NCBI GenBank assembly: GCA_043777675.1
Contig: JAYWHR010000051.1
Location: forward strand, 44,554 to 108,553
Direction: 5' to 3'
Source of the DNA: JANMDU01 sp043777675
Lineage (GTDB): Bacteria > Pseudomonadota > Gammaproteobacteria > Burkholderiales > Burkholderiaceae_C
Length of the DNA: 64,000 nucleotides
Part shown: positions 57,260 to 64,000 of the stretch, in pieces
How positions within the stretch are numbered: the stretch's first letter is position 1
How the letters are laid out: every line of letters begins with the position of its first letter
Translations under genes and position numbers: made by a program
Notes under the pieces: model-generated
The model's database searches: none
Seen by the model: only the letters and a program-made list of their open reading frames with translations
Told to the model about the DNA's origin: nothing

Positions 57260-58591
57260 ATGTCCAATACTATCCTTCAGTCTCTCCCCATCGGCGACAA
57301 AGTAGGCATCGCATTTTCTGGCGGTCTCGACACATCAGCTGCGCTGCGTTGGATGAAAAACAAAGGCGCCAAGCCGTATGCCTACACCGCCAATCTCGGC
57401 CAGCCCGATGAGCCCGATTACGACGAAATCCCGCGCAAGGCGATGGAATACGGCGCAGAGAAAGCGCGTTTGATTGATTGCCGTTTGCAGCTCGCGCAAG
57501 AAGGCATAGCCGCACTGCAAGCCGGCGCATTCCACATCTCCACAGCCGGCATCACCTACTTCAACACGACGCCGCTGGGCCGCGCCGTCACCGGCACGAT
57601 GCTCGTCTCGGCCATGAGGGAAGACGATGTCAACATTTGGGGCGATGGCTCCACGTTTAAGGGCAACGACATCGAGCGCTTTTACCGCTACGGCTTGCTC
57701 ACCAACCCCGCGCTGAAAATCTACAAACCGTGGCTCGACCAGCTGTTCATCGACGAGCTCGGTGGCCGCGCCGAGATGAGCGCCTTCATGACCAAAGAGG
57801 GCTTTGGCTACAAGATGAGCGCCGAGAAAGCGTATTCCACCGACAGCAATATGCTCGGCGCGACGCACGAGGCGAAAGATCTTGAGTTACTCAGCAGCGG
57901 TATGAAAATCGTCAACCCTATCATGGGCGTGCCCTTCTGGCGAGAAGATTGCGTCGTGAAGCATGAGACGGTCAGTGTACGCTTTGAAGAAGGCCAGCCC
58001 GTGGCGCTCAATGGCACGCGTTTTGACAACCTGGTCGAGCTGATCTTGGAAGCCAACCGCATCGGCGGTCGCCATGGCCTGGGCATGAGCGATCAAATTG
58101 AAAACCGCATCATCGAAGCCAAGAGCCGAGGCATCTACGAAGCCCCTGGCTTGGCGCTACTCTTCATCGCCTATGAGCGCTTGATCACCGGCATCCATAA
58201 CGAAGACACCATCGAGCAATACCGCGACAACGGCAGAAAGCTCGGCCGCCTGCTCTACCAAGGCCGCTGGTTCGACCCCCAAGCCATCATGCTGCGCGAA
58301 ACCGCCCAGCGTTGGGTGGCGCGCGCCATCACAGGCGAAGTCACGCTAGAGCTGCGCCGTGGGAATGACTATTCATTGCTCAACACTGAATCCCCCAACC
58401 TCACCTACAAACCTGAGCGCCTGTCGATGGAAAAGGTGGAAGATGCGCCGTTTTCGCCAGCTGATCGCATTGGTCAACTCACGATGCGTAATCTGGATAT
58501 TGTGGACACGCGAGACAAGCTAGCGATTTATACCCAGACGGGTTTGCTGTCTGCAAGCAAGGATGGTTCGCCTCCTCAACTTGGACAATAG
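57260..58591 (+). CDS. argG: Argininosuccinate synthase
   Basis: Joins citrulline and aspartate with ATP in arginine synthesis. 443 residues of the long (E. coli-like) type. ATP-binding VGIAFSGGLDTSAALRWM near residue 15; other landmarks YTANLGQPDEPDYDEIP, DGSTFKGNDIERFYRYG, and YSTDSNMLGATHEAKDLE. No clear ribosome site precedes the ATG; the 5' region is the dispersed repeat. No ARG-box-like operator recognised. Confidence 0.96.
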   Translation: MSNTILQSLPIGDKVGIAFSGGLDTSAALRWMKNKGAKPYAYTANLGQPDEPDYDEIPRKAMEYGAEKARLIDCRLQLAQEGIAALQAGAFHISTAGITYFNTTPLGRAVTGTMLVSAMREDDVNIWGDGSTFKGNDIERFYRYGLLTNPALKIYKPWLDQLFIDELGGRAEMSAFMTKEGFGYKMSAEKAYSTDSNMLGATHEAKDLELLSSGMKIVNPIMGVPFWREDCVVKHETVSVRFEEGQPVALNGTRFDNLVELILEANRIGGRHGLGMSDQIENRIIEAKSRGIYEAPGLALLFIAYERLITGIHNEDTIEQYRDNGRKLGRLLYQGRWFDPQAIMLRETAQRWVARAITGEVTLELRRGNDYSLLNTESPNLTYKPERLSMEKVEDAPFSPADRIGQLTMRNLDIVDTRDKLAIYTQTGLLSASKDGSPPQLGQ

Positions 58592-58632
58592 GCGCAATTT
58601 TGCCAAACGACTGATTGATCTATCGAGTAATC

Positions 58633-59655
58633 ATGGGAAAGCAGATTCGCATTTATCTCGCCGATGGGGGCTCTATCGGCATCCGACACGCTGAGATTAC
58701 GAATTGGTCTGGACAAGCTCTAGCCTGTCCTCGTTCACGCTTTCAAGAGCTCCGCGAATGGAAAGAGGTTAAATGCCCCGGGGTTTATTTTCTTGTTGGG
58801 CAGGATGATCAAACTGGAGAGAACGCGGTTTATATTGGCGAAGCGGAGGTCGTGATCGATAGACTCGCAAGTCATATCAGTGGAAAAGATTTTTGGAGTG
58901 AGTTAATTGCATTCACCAGCAAAGATGAAAATCTAACTAAGGGGCACATACGATATCTGGAATCTAGATTGATCACGGAGGCGACAAAATCTGGACGGTA
59001 TCTCGTAAAGAACTCCGCTCAGCCGCAAATTCCAACTTTGCCGAGAGGTGACCGTGATGCAATGGAGGAGTACATTGAATCAGTCAAGGCTTTGCTGGGC
59101 GTGTTGGGGCACAGGCTACTCGAACCACTCATTGAAAGTCGAAAACAAATAAGTCGCATAGCTTTGCATGAGAGGAATCCTGCAAGCGCTTCACCATCAA
59201 CCGAAAATGAAGTTGTTAGTGCAGCGGCGAGTGAGCAAAAGTTTTATATTGCGACGAAAGATTTATCAGGCACTGCGACGCTGACTGATGAGGGTTTGGT
59301 TGTGTTGCAAGGATCTGATGCAGCATTAGAAGTTATGCAGAGTCTGCCGGAGTCACAGAGAGAGCTGCGGAAAAGACTGATGTTGCAAGGAGTACTCGAA
59401 GCAAACGGCTCAAAATTGAAGTTTGCTAAAGATTATTTATTCAACAGTCCCTCGCAAGCTGCGGGAATCGTTGTTGGATATTCAATTAACGGTCGATCTG
59501 CTTGGATGTTGGCTGATGGCATCACAACTTATTCTATGCACGAGCAAATGCTGTCAGAAAAGCTACTAAGTGAGATAGGAAGTGAGCCTGCTAAGTCCCA
59601 CCAATCTGAGACAGATCAACTTGTGGCATGGCAACGTGAAGATCGTGAGCGTTAA
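58633..59655 (+). CDS. GIY-YIG nuclease-domain protein with C-terminal DUF4357
   Basis: 340 residues. Residues about 48-90 show a GIY-YIG type core: CPGVYFLVGQDD, then AVYIGEAEVVIDRLASHISG. The C-terminal part (LQGSDAALEVMQSLPES ... RKRLMLQGVLEANGSKLKF) fits DUF4357, and the two are often fused in accessory proteins. The start at 58633 is preferred to an upstream Met. Nuclease activity and target are unproven; such proteins occur in defence and mobile contexts, and the neighbouring toxin-antitoxin pair supports an accessory patch between argG and guaC. Confidence 0.78.
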   Translation: MGKQIRIYLADGGSIGIRHAEITNWSGQALACPRSRFQELREWKEVKCPGVYFLVGQDDQTGENAVYIGEAEVVIDRLASHISGKDFWSELIAFTSKDENLTKGHIRYLESRLITEATKSGRYLVKNSAQPQIPTLPRGDRDAMEEYIESVKALLGVLGHRLLEPLIESRKQISRIALHERNPASASPSTENEVVSAAASEQKFYIATKDLSGTATLTDEGLVVLQGSDAALEVMQSLPESQRELRKRLMLQGVLEANGSKLKFAKDYLFNSPSQAAGIVVGYSINGRSAWMLADGITTYSMHEQMLSEKLLSEIGSEPAKSHQSETDQLVAWQREDRER

Positions 59656-59718
59656 GTCTTAGCACTTTGGATTGCGCAGTGAAAGGCATTTTCAAAAAGT
59701 GCCGCTATGCGTTCATCA

Positions 59719-59746
59719 CGTAATATGTAATACGTAACACGTAAGA
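59719..59746 (+). repeat. Four tandem heptamers
   Basis: CGTAATA TGTAATA CGTAACA CGTAAGA: four adjacent copies of a YGTAAYA-like 7-mer in the gap between the GIY-YIG gene and the toxin-antitoxin pair. Iteron-like in form but too few to call an origin or binding array. Confidence 0.6.
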
Positions 59747-59875
59747 AGTCGCTATGAATTAAGCCAAGCTAACTCTCATAGTAAAAGAAGCACACAAAGG
59801 CCAATCTTCGCCAGCCACTAGAATTGGATGCTCGAATAAGTCGATGATAAAAACAGGTAAATTCCGTTCTCATAC

Positions 59876-59908
59876 GATCAATTTGATCATATCGGTCATA
59901 ATGATCAA
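59876..59908 (+). promoter_or_regulatory. Operator-like TTGATC boxes before the antitoxin gene
   Basis: GATCAA-T-TTGATC (59876-59888) overlaps a second dyad TTGATCAT...ATGATCAA (59883-59890 and 59901-59908). An AAAGGAG ribosome site and the antitoxin ATG follow at once. Antitoxins of this type usually repress their own promoter by binding such dyads. Confidence 0.6.
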
Positions 59909-59920
59909 AAGGAGTGCCTC

Positions 59921-60211
59921 ATGATCACCGAAACCTCAGCCGTTACTTTTCGCCAAAACTTGGGCGATATGCTCAACCAAGTGCATTACCGCAGCGATAG
60001 CATCGTCATCAACAAAGACGGTAAATCAATTGCTGCGCTGGTGGATGCGCGGCTTTTTGAGCGCATTCGACGCATGCAGGGGCGATTTGATGCCTTGTCG
60101 CAGCGCTTGGCGCAGGGCTTTGCGGCCACGCCGCTAGAGGAGGGCTTGGCGGAAATAGAAGCGGCTGTTCAGGCCGAGCGCCCACGTTCTCGCGCAAGCA
60201 AACCCAATTGA
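59921..60211 (+). CDS. Phd/YefM-family antitoxin
   Basis: 96 residues. The N-terminal part (ITETSAVTFRQNLGDMLNQV and SIVINKDGKSIAALVDARLF) is the DNA-binding Phd/YefM fold. The C-terminal part is charged and helical, and should neutralise the toxin encoded 10 bp downstream. Preceded by operator-like dyads. Strong ribosome site AAAGGAG. Confidence 0.85.
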   Translation: MITETSAVTFRQNLGDMLNQVHYRSDSIVINKDGKSIAALVDARLFERIRRMQGRFDALSQRLAQGFAATPLEEGLAEIEAAVQAERPRSRASKPN

Positions 60212-60221
60212 GCGTTGGCGT

Positions 60222-60635
60222 ATGGCAGTGCATGTCGTGCTGGACACCAATATCCTGCTCAGTGGCCTCGCTTATCCGGCCAGCGTACCGGGCTCCATCG
60301 TCGCAGCTTGGCGAAGTGGCTCGCTGCAAGTGAGCCTGAGCCATTACATTTTGGATGAGCTGCGCCGCGTACTCCCCAAGCTGCGCTCCCGGCATGGCTT
60401 GTCAGATGACGGCATTGCCGATTTGGTGGATTGCCTTGCCTTTCAAGCAGATTTGGTAGAGCCCGCTGCACATTGGGATGCGCAACTCACCGACCCATTT
60501 GATCAAGCTATTTTGGGCACGCTGCTGGCCGCTCAAGCAGACTACCTCGTGACGGGCGATAAAGCTCTGCTGGCATTAAGTGACCGGTATCCTGTCATCA
60601 CTGCCGCGCAATTTGCAGCATTGCATGGCATCTGA
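60222..60635 (+). CDS. PIN-domain toxin (COG1569 type)
   Basis: 137-residue putative RNase of the toxin-antitoxin pair. Acidic active-site residues: Asp8 in VVLDTNILLSG, Glu in YILDELRRVL, and the later Asp pair in TDPFDQAILGT and YLVTGDKALL. Starts 10 bp after the antitoxin gene. RNA target unknown. A terminator follows. Confidence 0.85.
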   Translation: MAVHVVLDTNILLSGLAYPASVPGSIVAAWRSGSLQVSLSHYILDELRRVLPKLRSRHGLSDDGIADLVDCLAFQADLVEPAAHWDAQLTDPFDQAILGTLLAAQADYLVTGDKALLALSDRYPVITAAQFAALHGI

Positions 60636-60651
60636 TCGTATAGAATCAAGC

Positions 60652-60684
60652 ACCGGGCCCAAGCAATTTGTGCCCGGTTTTTTT
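60652..60684 (+). terminator. Rho-independent terminator after the toxin gene
   Basis: Stem ACCGGGC/GCCCGGT with a loop of about 13 bases and a run of seven T. Closes the toxin-antitoxin unit ahead of guaC. Confidence 0.8.
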
Positions 60685-60725
60685 GTGCCTTGTTTTCCTA
60701 AAGGCCGCAGCAAAAACCGGGTCAG

Positions 60726-60774
60726 TTCCAAGCGCTCAAATCAATCTGGAATGGTTTTTTTGAAAGACTTGGAA
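60726..60774 (+). promoter_or_regulatory. Inverted repeat overlapping the guaC ribosome site
   Basis: TTCCAAG (60726-60732) can pair with CTTGGAA (60768-60774), which includes the GGA just before the guaC ATG at 60777. If formed in RNA it would hide the ribosome site. A T run lies inside the loop. Confidence 0.35.
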
Positions 60775-60776
60775 TC

Positions 60777-61754
60777 ATGGAAATTTTTGATTACGACAAT
60801 GTATTGCTCCTGCCGCGCAAATGCCGTGTAGAGAGCCGTAGCGAATGTGATGCCAGCGTGGAGCTGGGTGGGCGCAGTTTCAAACTGCCGGTCGTGCCGG
60901 CGAATATGAAGACGGTGGTGAACAAAGAGATTTGCGTTTGGATGGCCAAGGCGGGCTATTTTTACGTGATGCATCGCTTTGATATTGATAACGTGGCCTT
61001 TGTGAAAAGCATGGCGGCGCAGGGCGTGTATTCCTCGATCTCGCTAGGCGTGAAGAAGCCGGATTACGACACGGTGGATTCTTTTGTGGCGCAAGGCCTC
61101 TCGCCTGACTACATCACGATCGACATCGCGCATGGCCATGCCGATAGCGTGAAGAGCATGATCGAATACCTCAAGCAAAAGTTACCGAAGTCGTTTGTCA
61201 TTGCAGGCAATGTGGGTACGCCAGAGGCCATCATTGATTTGGAAAACTGGGGCGCGGATGCGACCAAAGTGGGCATTGGCCCGGGCAAGGTTTGCATCAC
61301 GAAAATGAAAACGGGCTTTGGCACCGGTGGCTGGCAGCTCTCGGCGCTCAAGTGGTGTGCCCGCGTGGCGACCAAGCCGATCATTGCTGACGGCGGTATT
61401 CGTGAGCATGGCGACATTGCCAAATCGATCCGCTTTGGCGCAACGATGATCATGATCGGCTCAATGCTGGCAGGTCACGAAGAATCACCGGGCAGGACGG
61501 TGGAAGAAGGTGGCAAGCTGTTCAAGGAATATTACGGCTCAGCGAGCGATTTCAACAAAGGCGAATACAAACACGTCGAAGGCAAGCGCATTTTGGAGCC
61601 GATCAAAGGCAAGCTGCTCAATACTCTGGTGGAGATGGAGCAAGATGTGCAAAGCTCAATCAGTTACTCCGGTGGCAAAAAGCTCATGGATATTCGCAAG
61701 GTGAATTACGTGATCTTGGGCGGGGACAATGCGGGTGAGCATTTGCTGATGTGA
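60777..61754 (+). CDS. guaC: GMP reductase
   Basis: Deaminates GMP to IMP with NADPH, linking guanine and adenine pools. 325 residues of the short GuaC2 type that I know best from Firmicutes, without CBS domains. Landmarks: YDNVLLLPRKCRVESRSECD at the start, KVGIGPGKVCITKMKTGFGT with catalytic Cys173, and IIADGGIREHGDIAKSIRFG. The end (KKLMDIRKVNYVILGGDNAG) is also typical. It stands alone between two terminators; acquisition by transfer is possible but composition looks like the neighbours. Confidence 0.93.
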   Translation: MEIFDYDNVLLLPRKCRVESRSECDASVELGGRSFKLPVVPANMKTVVNKEICVWMAKAGYFYVMHRFDIDNVAFVKSMAAQGVYSSISLGVKKPDYDTVDSFVAQGLSPDYITIDIAHGHADSVKSMIEYLKQKLPKSFVIAGNVGTPEAIIDLENWGADATKVGIGPGKVCITKMKTGFGTGGWQLSALKWCARVATKPIIADGGIREHGDIAKSIRFGATMIMIGSMLAGHEESPGRTVEEGGKLFKEYYGSASDFNKGEYKHVEGKRILEPIKGKLLNTLVEMEQDVQSSISYSGGKKLMDIRKVNYVILGGDNAGEHLLM

Positions 61755-61786
61755 CCGCATCACAGATCTACTCACGTCAAGCGCTT

Positions 61787-61813
61787 AAAAGCACCTTTAC
61801 AGGTGCTTTTTTT
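61787..61813 (+). terminator. Rho-independent terminator after guaC
   Basis: Perfect stem AAAAGCACCT/AGGTGCTTTT with a TTAC loop and a T run of seven. Confidence 0.9.
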
Positions 61814-61944
61814 GTTGATGTCGTTGGATTTTTATGGATTTTTTGTAGCCTGTGGTACTGAAAATCTATCCGTCAATCTATTGAGATCACCCCTATTTCC
61901 ATTTGATCGTTGATGGTTGATCATACATCAGTGATTCAATCCAT

Positions 61945-61989
61945 TTACTATCAAATAGATAGCGCCTTACGCATATTCTATGCCGGCTA
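61945..61989 (+). repeat. Dispersed hairpin repeat, copy 14 (intergenic)
   Basis: TTACTATCAAATAGATAGCG, then CCTTACGCATATTCTATGCCGGCTA. Well preserved; ends 5 bp from the stop codon of the convergent hydrolase gene. Confidence 0.87.
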
Positions 61990-61994
61990 GGCTC

Positions 61995-62885
61995 TTATTT
62001 GGTCAATAAATTAAGTGTTAAATCATGCGCACGCTGCCTAGGGGTGCACAGGGCTTCCAACACACTGAAATGGTTCGCGCCCGGCACTTCTTCGCAGATG
62101 GGCACGCAGCGTTTGCCCCAAGCTTGTTGGATCAGGCGATTTTGGCGGATGAATTCTTCGCTCTCAATGCTGCCACATAGCGCGGTGAGTTGGCCTTTCG
62201 GTGCGGGAAAGTAAGCGGGGCTGCAGCGCTTGACTTGCGACGGTGTGAGTCGCAGATCGCCAGAGATGTAGGGGCTGTGGCGCAGTGGTTCCAGATCATG
62301 CAAGCCGGAAAGGCTGAGCGCATTTTTCACTAAATTGGCGGGTAAATCCTTAGCCACTGTTTGCCATTCGCAGGCCAGCATCATGGCCGCCAAATGGCCG
62401 CCTGCCGAATGGCCTACCACGCTGATGCGTTCTGGATCGCCGCCAAATTTTGCGATGTTGCGATAGACCCAAATGAGCGCTTGCACCTGTTGCAACACGA
62501 GCTGCTCCATCGTCACGGTGGGGCAAAGCGCGTAGTTGGGGATGACGACGCAAGCGCTTTTTAGTGGGGATGAAGTTTCAGTGAACGCGGGTGCGACAAA
62601 GCTGTGATCCGCTTTATCTAAGCTGCGCCAGTAGCCGCCGTGGATGAAGACCATGACTGGGGCTGTGGGCTTGGCGTTTGACGCGACGCCGATTATGGTT
62701 TGGCAAGGAAAGACGTCGAGCTTTTCTGCTGCGCTCTTGCCGTAGGCGATATCCAAATGGCAAGGTTGCGTCTCGCGCGCCTTTTTCGAATCGCGCTGCC
62801 ATCGCGCAATGTGCTCCGCAAATTCGGGCACCCGAAGGCGGTTGTTGAACTGAAGGTTTAAGTAATCGGCATTCAATGAGCTCAT
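61995..62885 (-). CDS. Alpha/beta hydrolase (arylformamidase/esterase-like)
   Basis: 296 residues, cytosolic. HGGYW (oxyanion hole) in VMVFIHGGYWRSLDKADHSF and the nucleophile elbow VVGHSAGGHLAAMML are those of the HGG-type esterases related to kynurenine formamidase. The His of the triad is probably in PGANHFSVLEAL. Could be an arylformamidase or a general carboxylesterase; no tryptophan-catabolism neighbours are present, so the substrate is left open. Confidence 0.82.
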   Translation of the reverse strand: MSSLNADYLNLQFNNRLRVPEFAEHIARWQRDSKKARETQPCHLDIAYGKSAAEKLDVFPCQTIIGVASNAKPTAPVMVFIHGGYWRSLDKADHSFVAPAFTETSSPLKSACVVIPNYALCPTVTMEQLVLQQVQALIWVYRNIAKFGGDPERISVVGHSAGGHLAAMMLACEWQTVAKDLPANLVKNALSLSGLHDLEPLRHSPYISGDLRLTPSQVKRCSPAYFPAPKGQLTALCGSIESEEFIRQNRLIQQAWGKRCVPICEEVPGANHFSVLEALCTPRQRAHDLTLNLLTK

Positions 62886-62905
62886 GCCTCCAATATAAGC
62901 TGATT

Positions 62906-63295
62906 TCAGGGCGCTTTTGCCGAGCTGGCTGGCAACTGCGCGTATAGCGCCTTACCGATGCGGCAAGCTTGCCCAGACCAGTCTTTTGTGCAAGCTTGGG
63001 CAAGCTCCGTACACATGCTTTGGCCTGCTGCGCGCAACTGCGCGTAGGCCTGCGCATCCACCTCGCCAATGCCTGCAATAAACAAGCGGCCTACGCTGAC
63101 GTTGGGTGCGCTACCTTTCATCACGGTGCAGACATCGCGCAGCATGGCGGTTTGGCAACGCAGACTCAGTTCAGCAATCAACTCGGCTTGCGCGACCTGT
63201 GGCTTAGGCTTCCAGAGCTGCCCTGCAACTACCGCTAAAACCGTCAACAATCCGCTGGCAGCAACGACCTGCCAGCGCCTGAGCTTAAAAATCAT
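62906..63295 (-). CDS. Small anchored protein of unknown function
   Basis: 129 residues: an N-terminal helix (RWQVVAASGLLTVLAVVAGQ) followed by an exported-looking domain with four cysteines (LRCQTAMLRDVCTV ... SMCTELAQACTKDW, QACRIG), which could form disulfides. I recognise no family. Its ATG overlaps the stop of the upstream gene by four bases (ATGA), so it is cotranslated with the large secreted protein at 63292-64000 and may work with it. Confidence 0.65.
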   Translation of the reverse strand: MIFKLRRWQVVAASGLLTVLAVVAGQLWKPKPQVAQAELIAELSLRCQTAMLRDVCTVMKGSAPNVSVGRLFIAGIGEVDAQAYAQLRAAGQSMCTELAQACTKDWSGQACRIGKALYAQLPASSAKAP

Positions 63296-64000
63296 TCTTG
63301 AATTCTAAGCGCCATCACGCGGTAGAGATCGTCGTCGGAATTCGGTACGACGCCAGTCCAGAAGTTTCCGGTGTAAGGCGTGATTTTGACCCAAATGATG
63401 TTGTTGGTTTTGTCTTGCCAAAATTTGGTGCCATCGCCAGAAGCAACAAGGGCGCGGCTGGTAACCGATGTCATCACTCGCGTATGGCTTGCATCAAACC
63501 CGCCATTGCCTCCCGGCGAGAGATGCACCGTTTTTGGTGTGACTAAGCCGTCGTATTGAACGCCTAGGATAAAACTACCGCCCGCTGCAATCATGTTTTC
63601 TATCGCAAGGTTGACCCATTTTGGAGAAACCTTGGTTGTGCTTCCATGGGGATACTCTGGAAAGCGCACGGTATAGATACCGCCATTCATAGCGGCAAAG
63701 TGGCGCATGTTGCCCAGCATGTTGCTATCGAATCCATTCTCGACACGCCAAGTGCCCAGAGCCACGCCATTTGCGTCTAAGCGGGTGGCCTCGAGAGTTT
63801 CGTTGAATGAGTACTGGTCTGTAAATGTCAGCGGATTATCTCTACCGAGCCTGAAATCATGAACGCCGTAGTAGGGTCCTGCGCATGACAAGCCGTTTGC
63901 AACGTTGGTCGGTACTTTGCTTGCAATCGGCGTGCAATCTGGCGCTTTGAGGAAAGGCGAATCGAGCACCCAATAACTGCCTTTTGTTGTCCAATAGCCT
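63292..64000 (-). CDS. C-terminal part of a large secreted protein (runs off the window)
   Basis: The frame is open to the window edge; the last 236 or so residues are visible. From the edge it reads GYWTTKGSYWVLDSPFLKAP, then DCTPIASKVPTN and later GVHDFRLGRDNPL, RHFAAMNGGIYTVRFPEYPH and FWTGVVPNSDDDLYRVMALR. It is aromatic and Gly/Asn-rich like extracellular beta-structure. The pattern reminds me of the C-terminal region of G8/CEMIP-like bacterial proteins, but this is low confidence. Cotranslated with the 129-residue gene downstream. Confidence 0.6.
   Translation of the reverse strand, partial: GYWTTKGSYWVLDSPFLKAPDCTPIASKVPTNVANGLSCAGPYYGVHDFRLGRDNPLTFTDQYSFNETLEATRLDANGVALGTWRVENGFDSNMLGNMRHFAAMNGGIYTVRFPEYPHGSTTKVSPKWVNLAIENMIAAGGSFILGVQYDGLVTPKTVHLSPGGNGGFDASHTRVMTSVTSRALVASGDGTKFWQDKTNNIIWVKITPYTGNFWTGVVPNSDDDLYRVMALRIQE

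Noticed and set aside
1..64000. CRISPR arrays, tRNA or rRNA genes, prophage or intact IS elements.
   Set aside because: No regularly spaced repeats, cloverleaf-like segments, phage structural genes or transposase frames were found by reading.

Overview
The window looks like the chromosome of a planktonic, light-using betaproteobacterium (Burkholderiales, most like Comamonadaceae). This rests on recognised gene sets: the coxB-coxA-small assembly peptide-ctaG-DUF2970-coxC-SURF1-ctaA-ctaB-SCO locus, fimV-truA next to asd, surE-pcm-nlpD, a double-length UvrA, and a complete rhodopsin/retinal locus. Gene density is high. No rRNA, tRNA, CRISPR array, intact insertion sequence or prophage was seen.

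Layout. 0-9.9 kb: a two-subunit sodium:solute symporter, a small zinc-ribbon membrane protein, a four-ATPase UvrA and an LD-carboxypeptidase. 9.97-18.3 kb: the light locus. After an AT-rich gap come three related small proteins of unknown function, a rhodopsin with an unusual Asp-Thr-Lys active site, a terminator, a second rhodopsin that is a classical green-type proteorhodopsin, another terminator, and a tight crtI-crtB-crtY-blh operon that takes GGPP to beta-carotene and then to retinal. 18.3-27.3 kb: pncB, an ion transporter, a hydroxyacid dehydrogenase, PhoD, a GDT1-like protein, rmuC and an MFS transporter. 27.3-36.8 kb: a REPIN-like element, then minus-strand truA, fimV, asd, an exonuclease, nlpD, pcm and surE. 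36.9-45.7 kb: a quinone oxidoreductase, two very large secreted DUF11-type proteins, comF and a bioC-like gene. 45.7-55.1 kb: the aa3-type cytochrome oxidase with its heme A and copper assembly factors. 55-64 kb: housekeeping genes (ppnP, argG, guaC), a small accessory patch (a GIY-YIG protein and a toxin-antitoxin pair), a hydrolase, and the 3' part of a secreted protein that runs off the window.

Two things stand out. First, the light locus has two rhodopsins of different classes in separate transcription units that share one retinal pathway. The odd one (Lys at the proton-donor position, no counterion-partner His, no signal peptide) is preceded by three paralogous putative adaptor proteins that I cannot assign; this is the best candidate for an undescribed system. 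Second, a dispersed hairpin-forming repeat of about 45-65 bp occurs at least 14 times. Half of the copies are intergenic. The other half lie in frame inside genes (uvrA interdomain linker, ldcA, pncB, rmuC, pcm, a bioC-like gene, and the signal peptide of sco1), in several reading frames and both orientations, much like the protein-invading palindromic elements known from Rickettsia.
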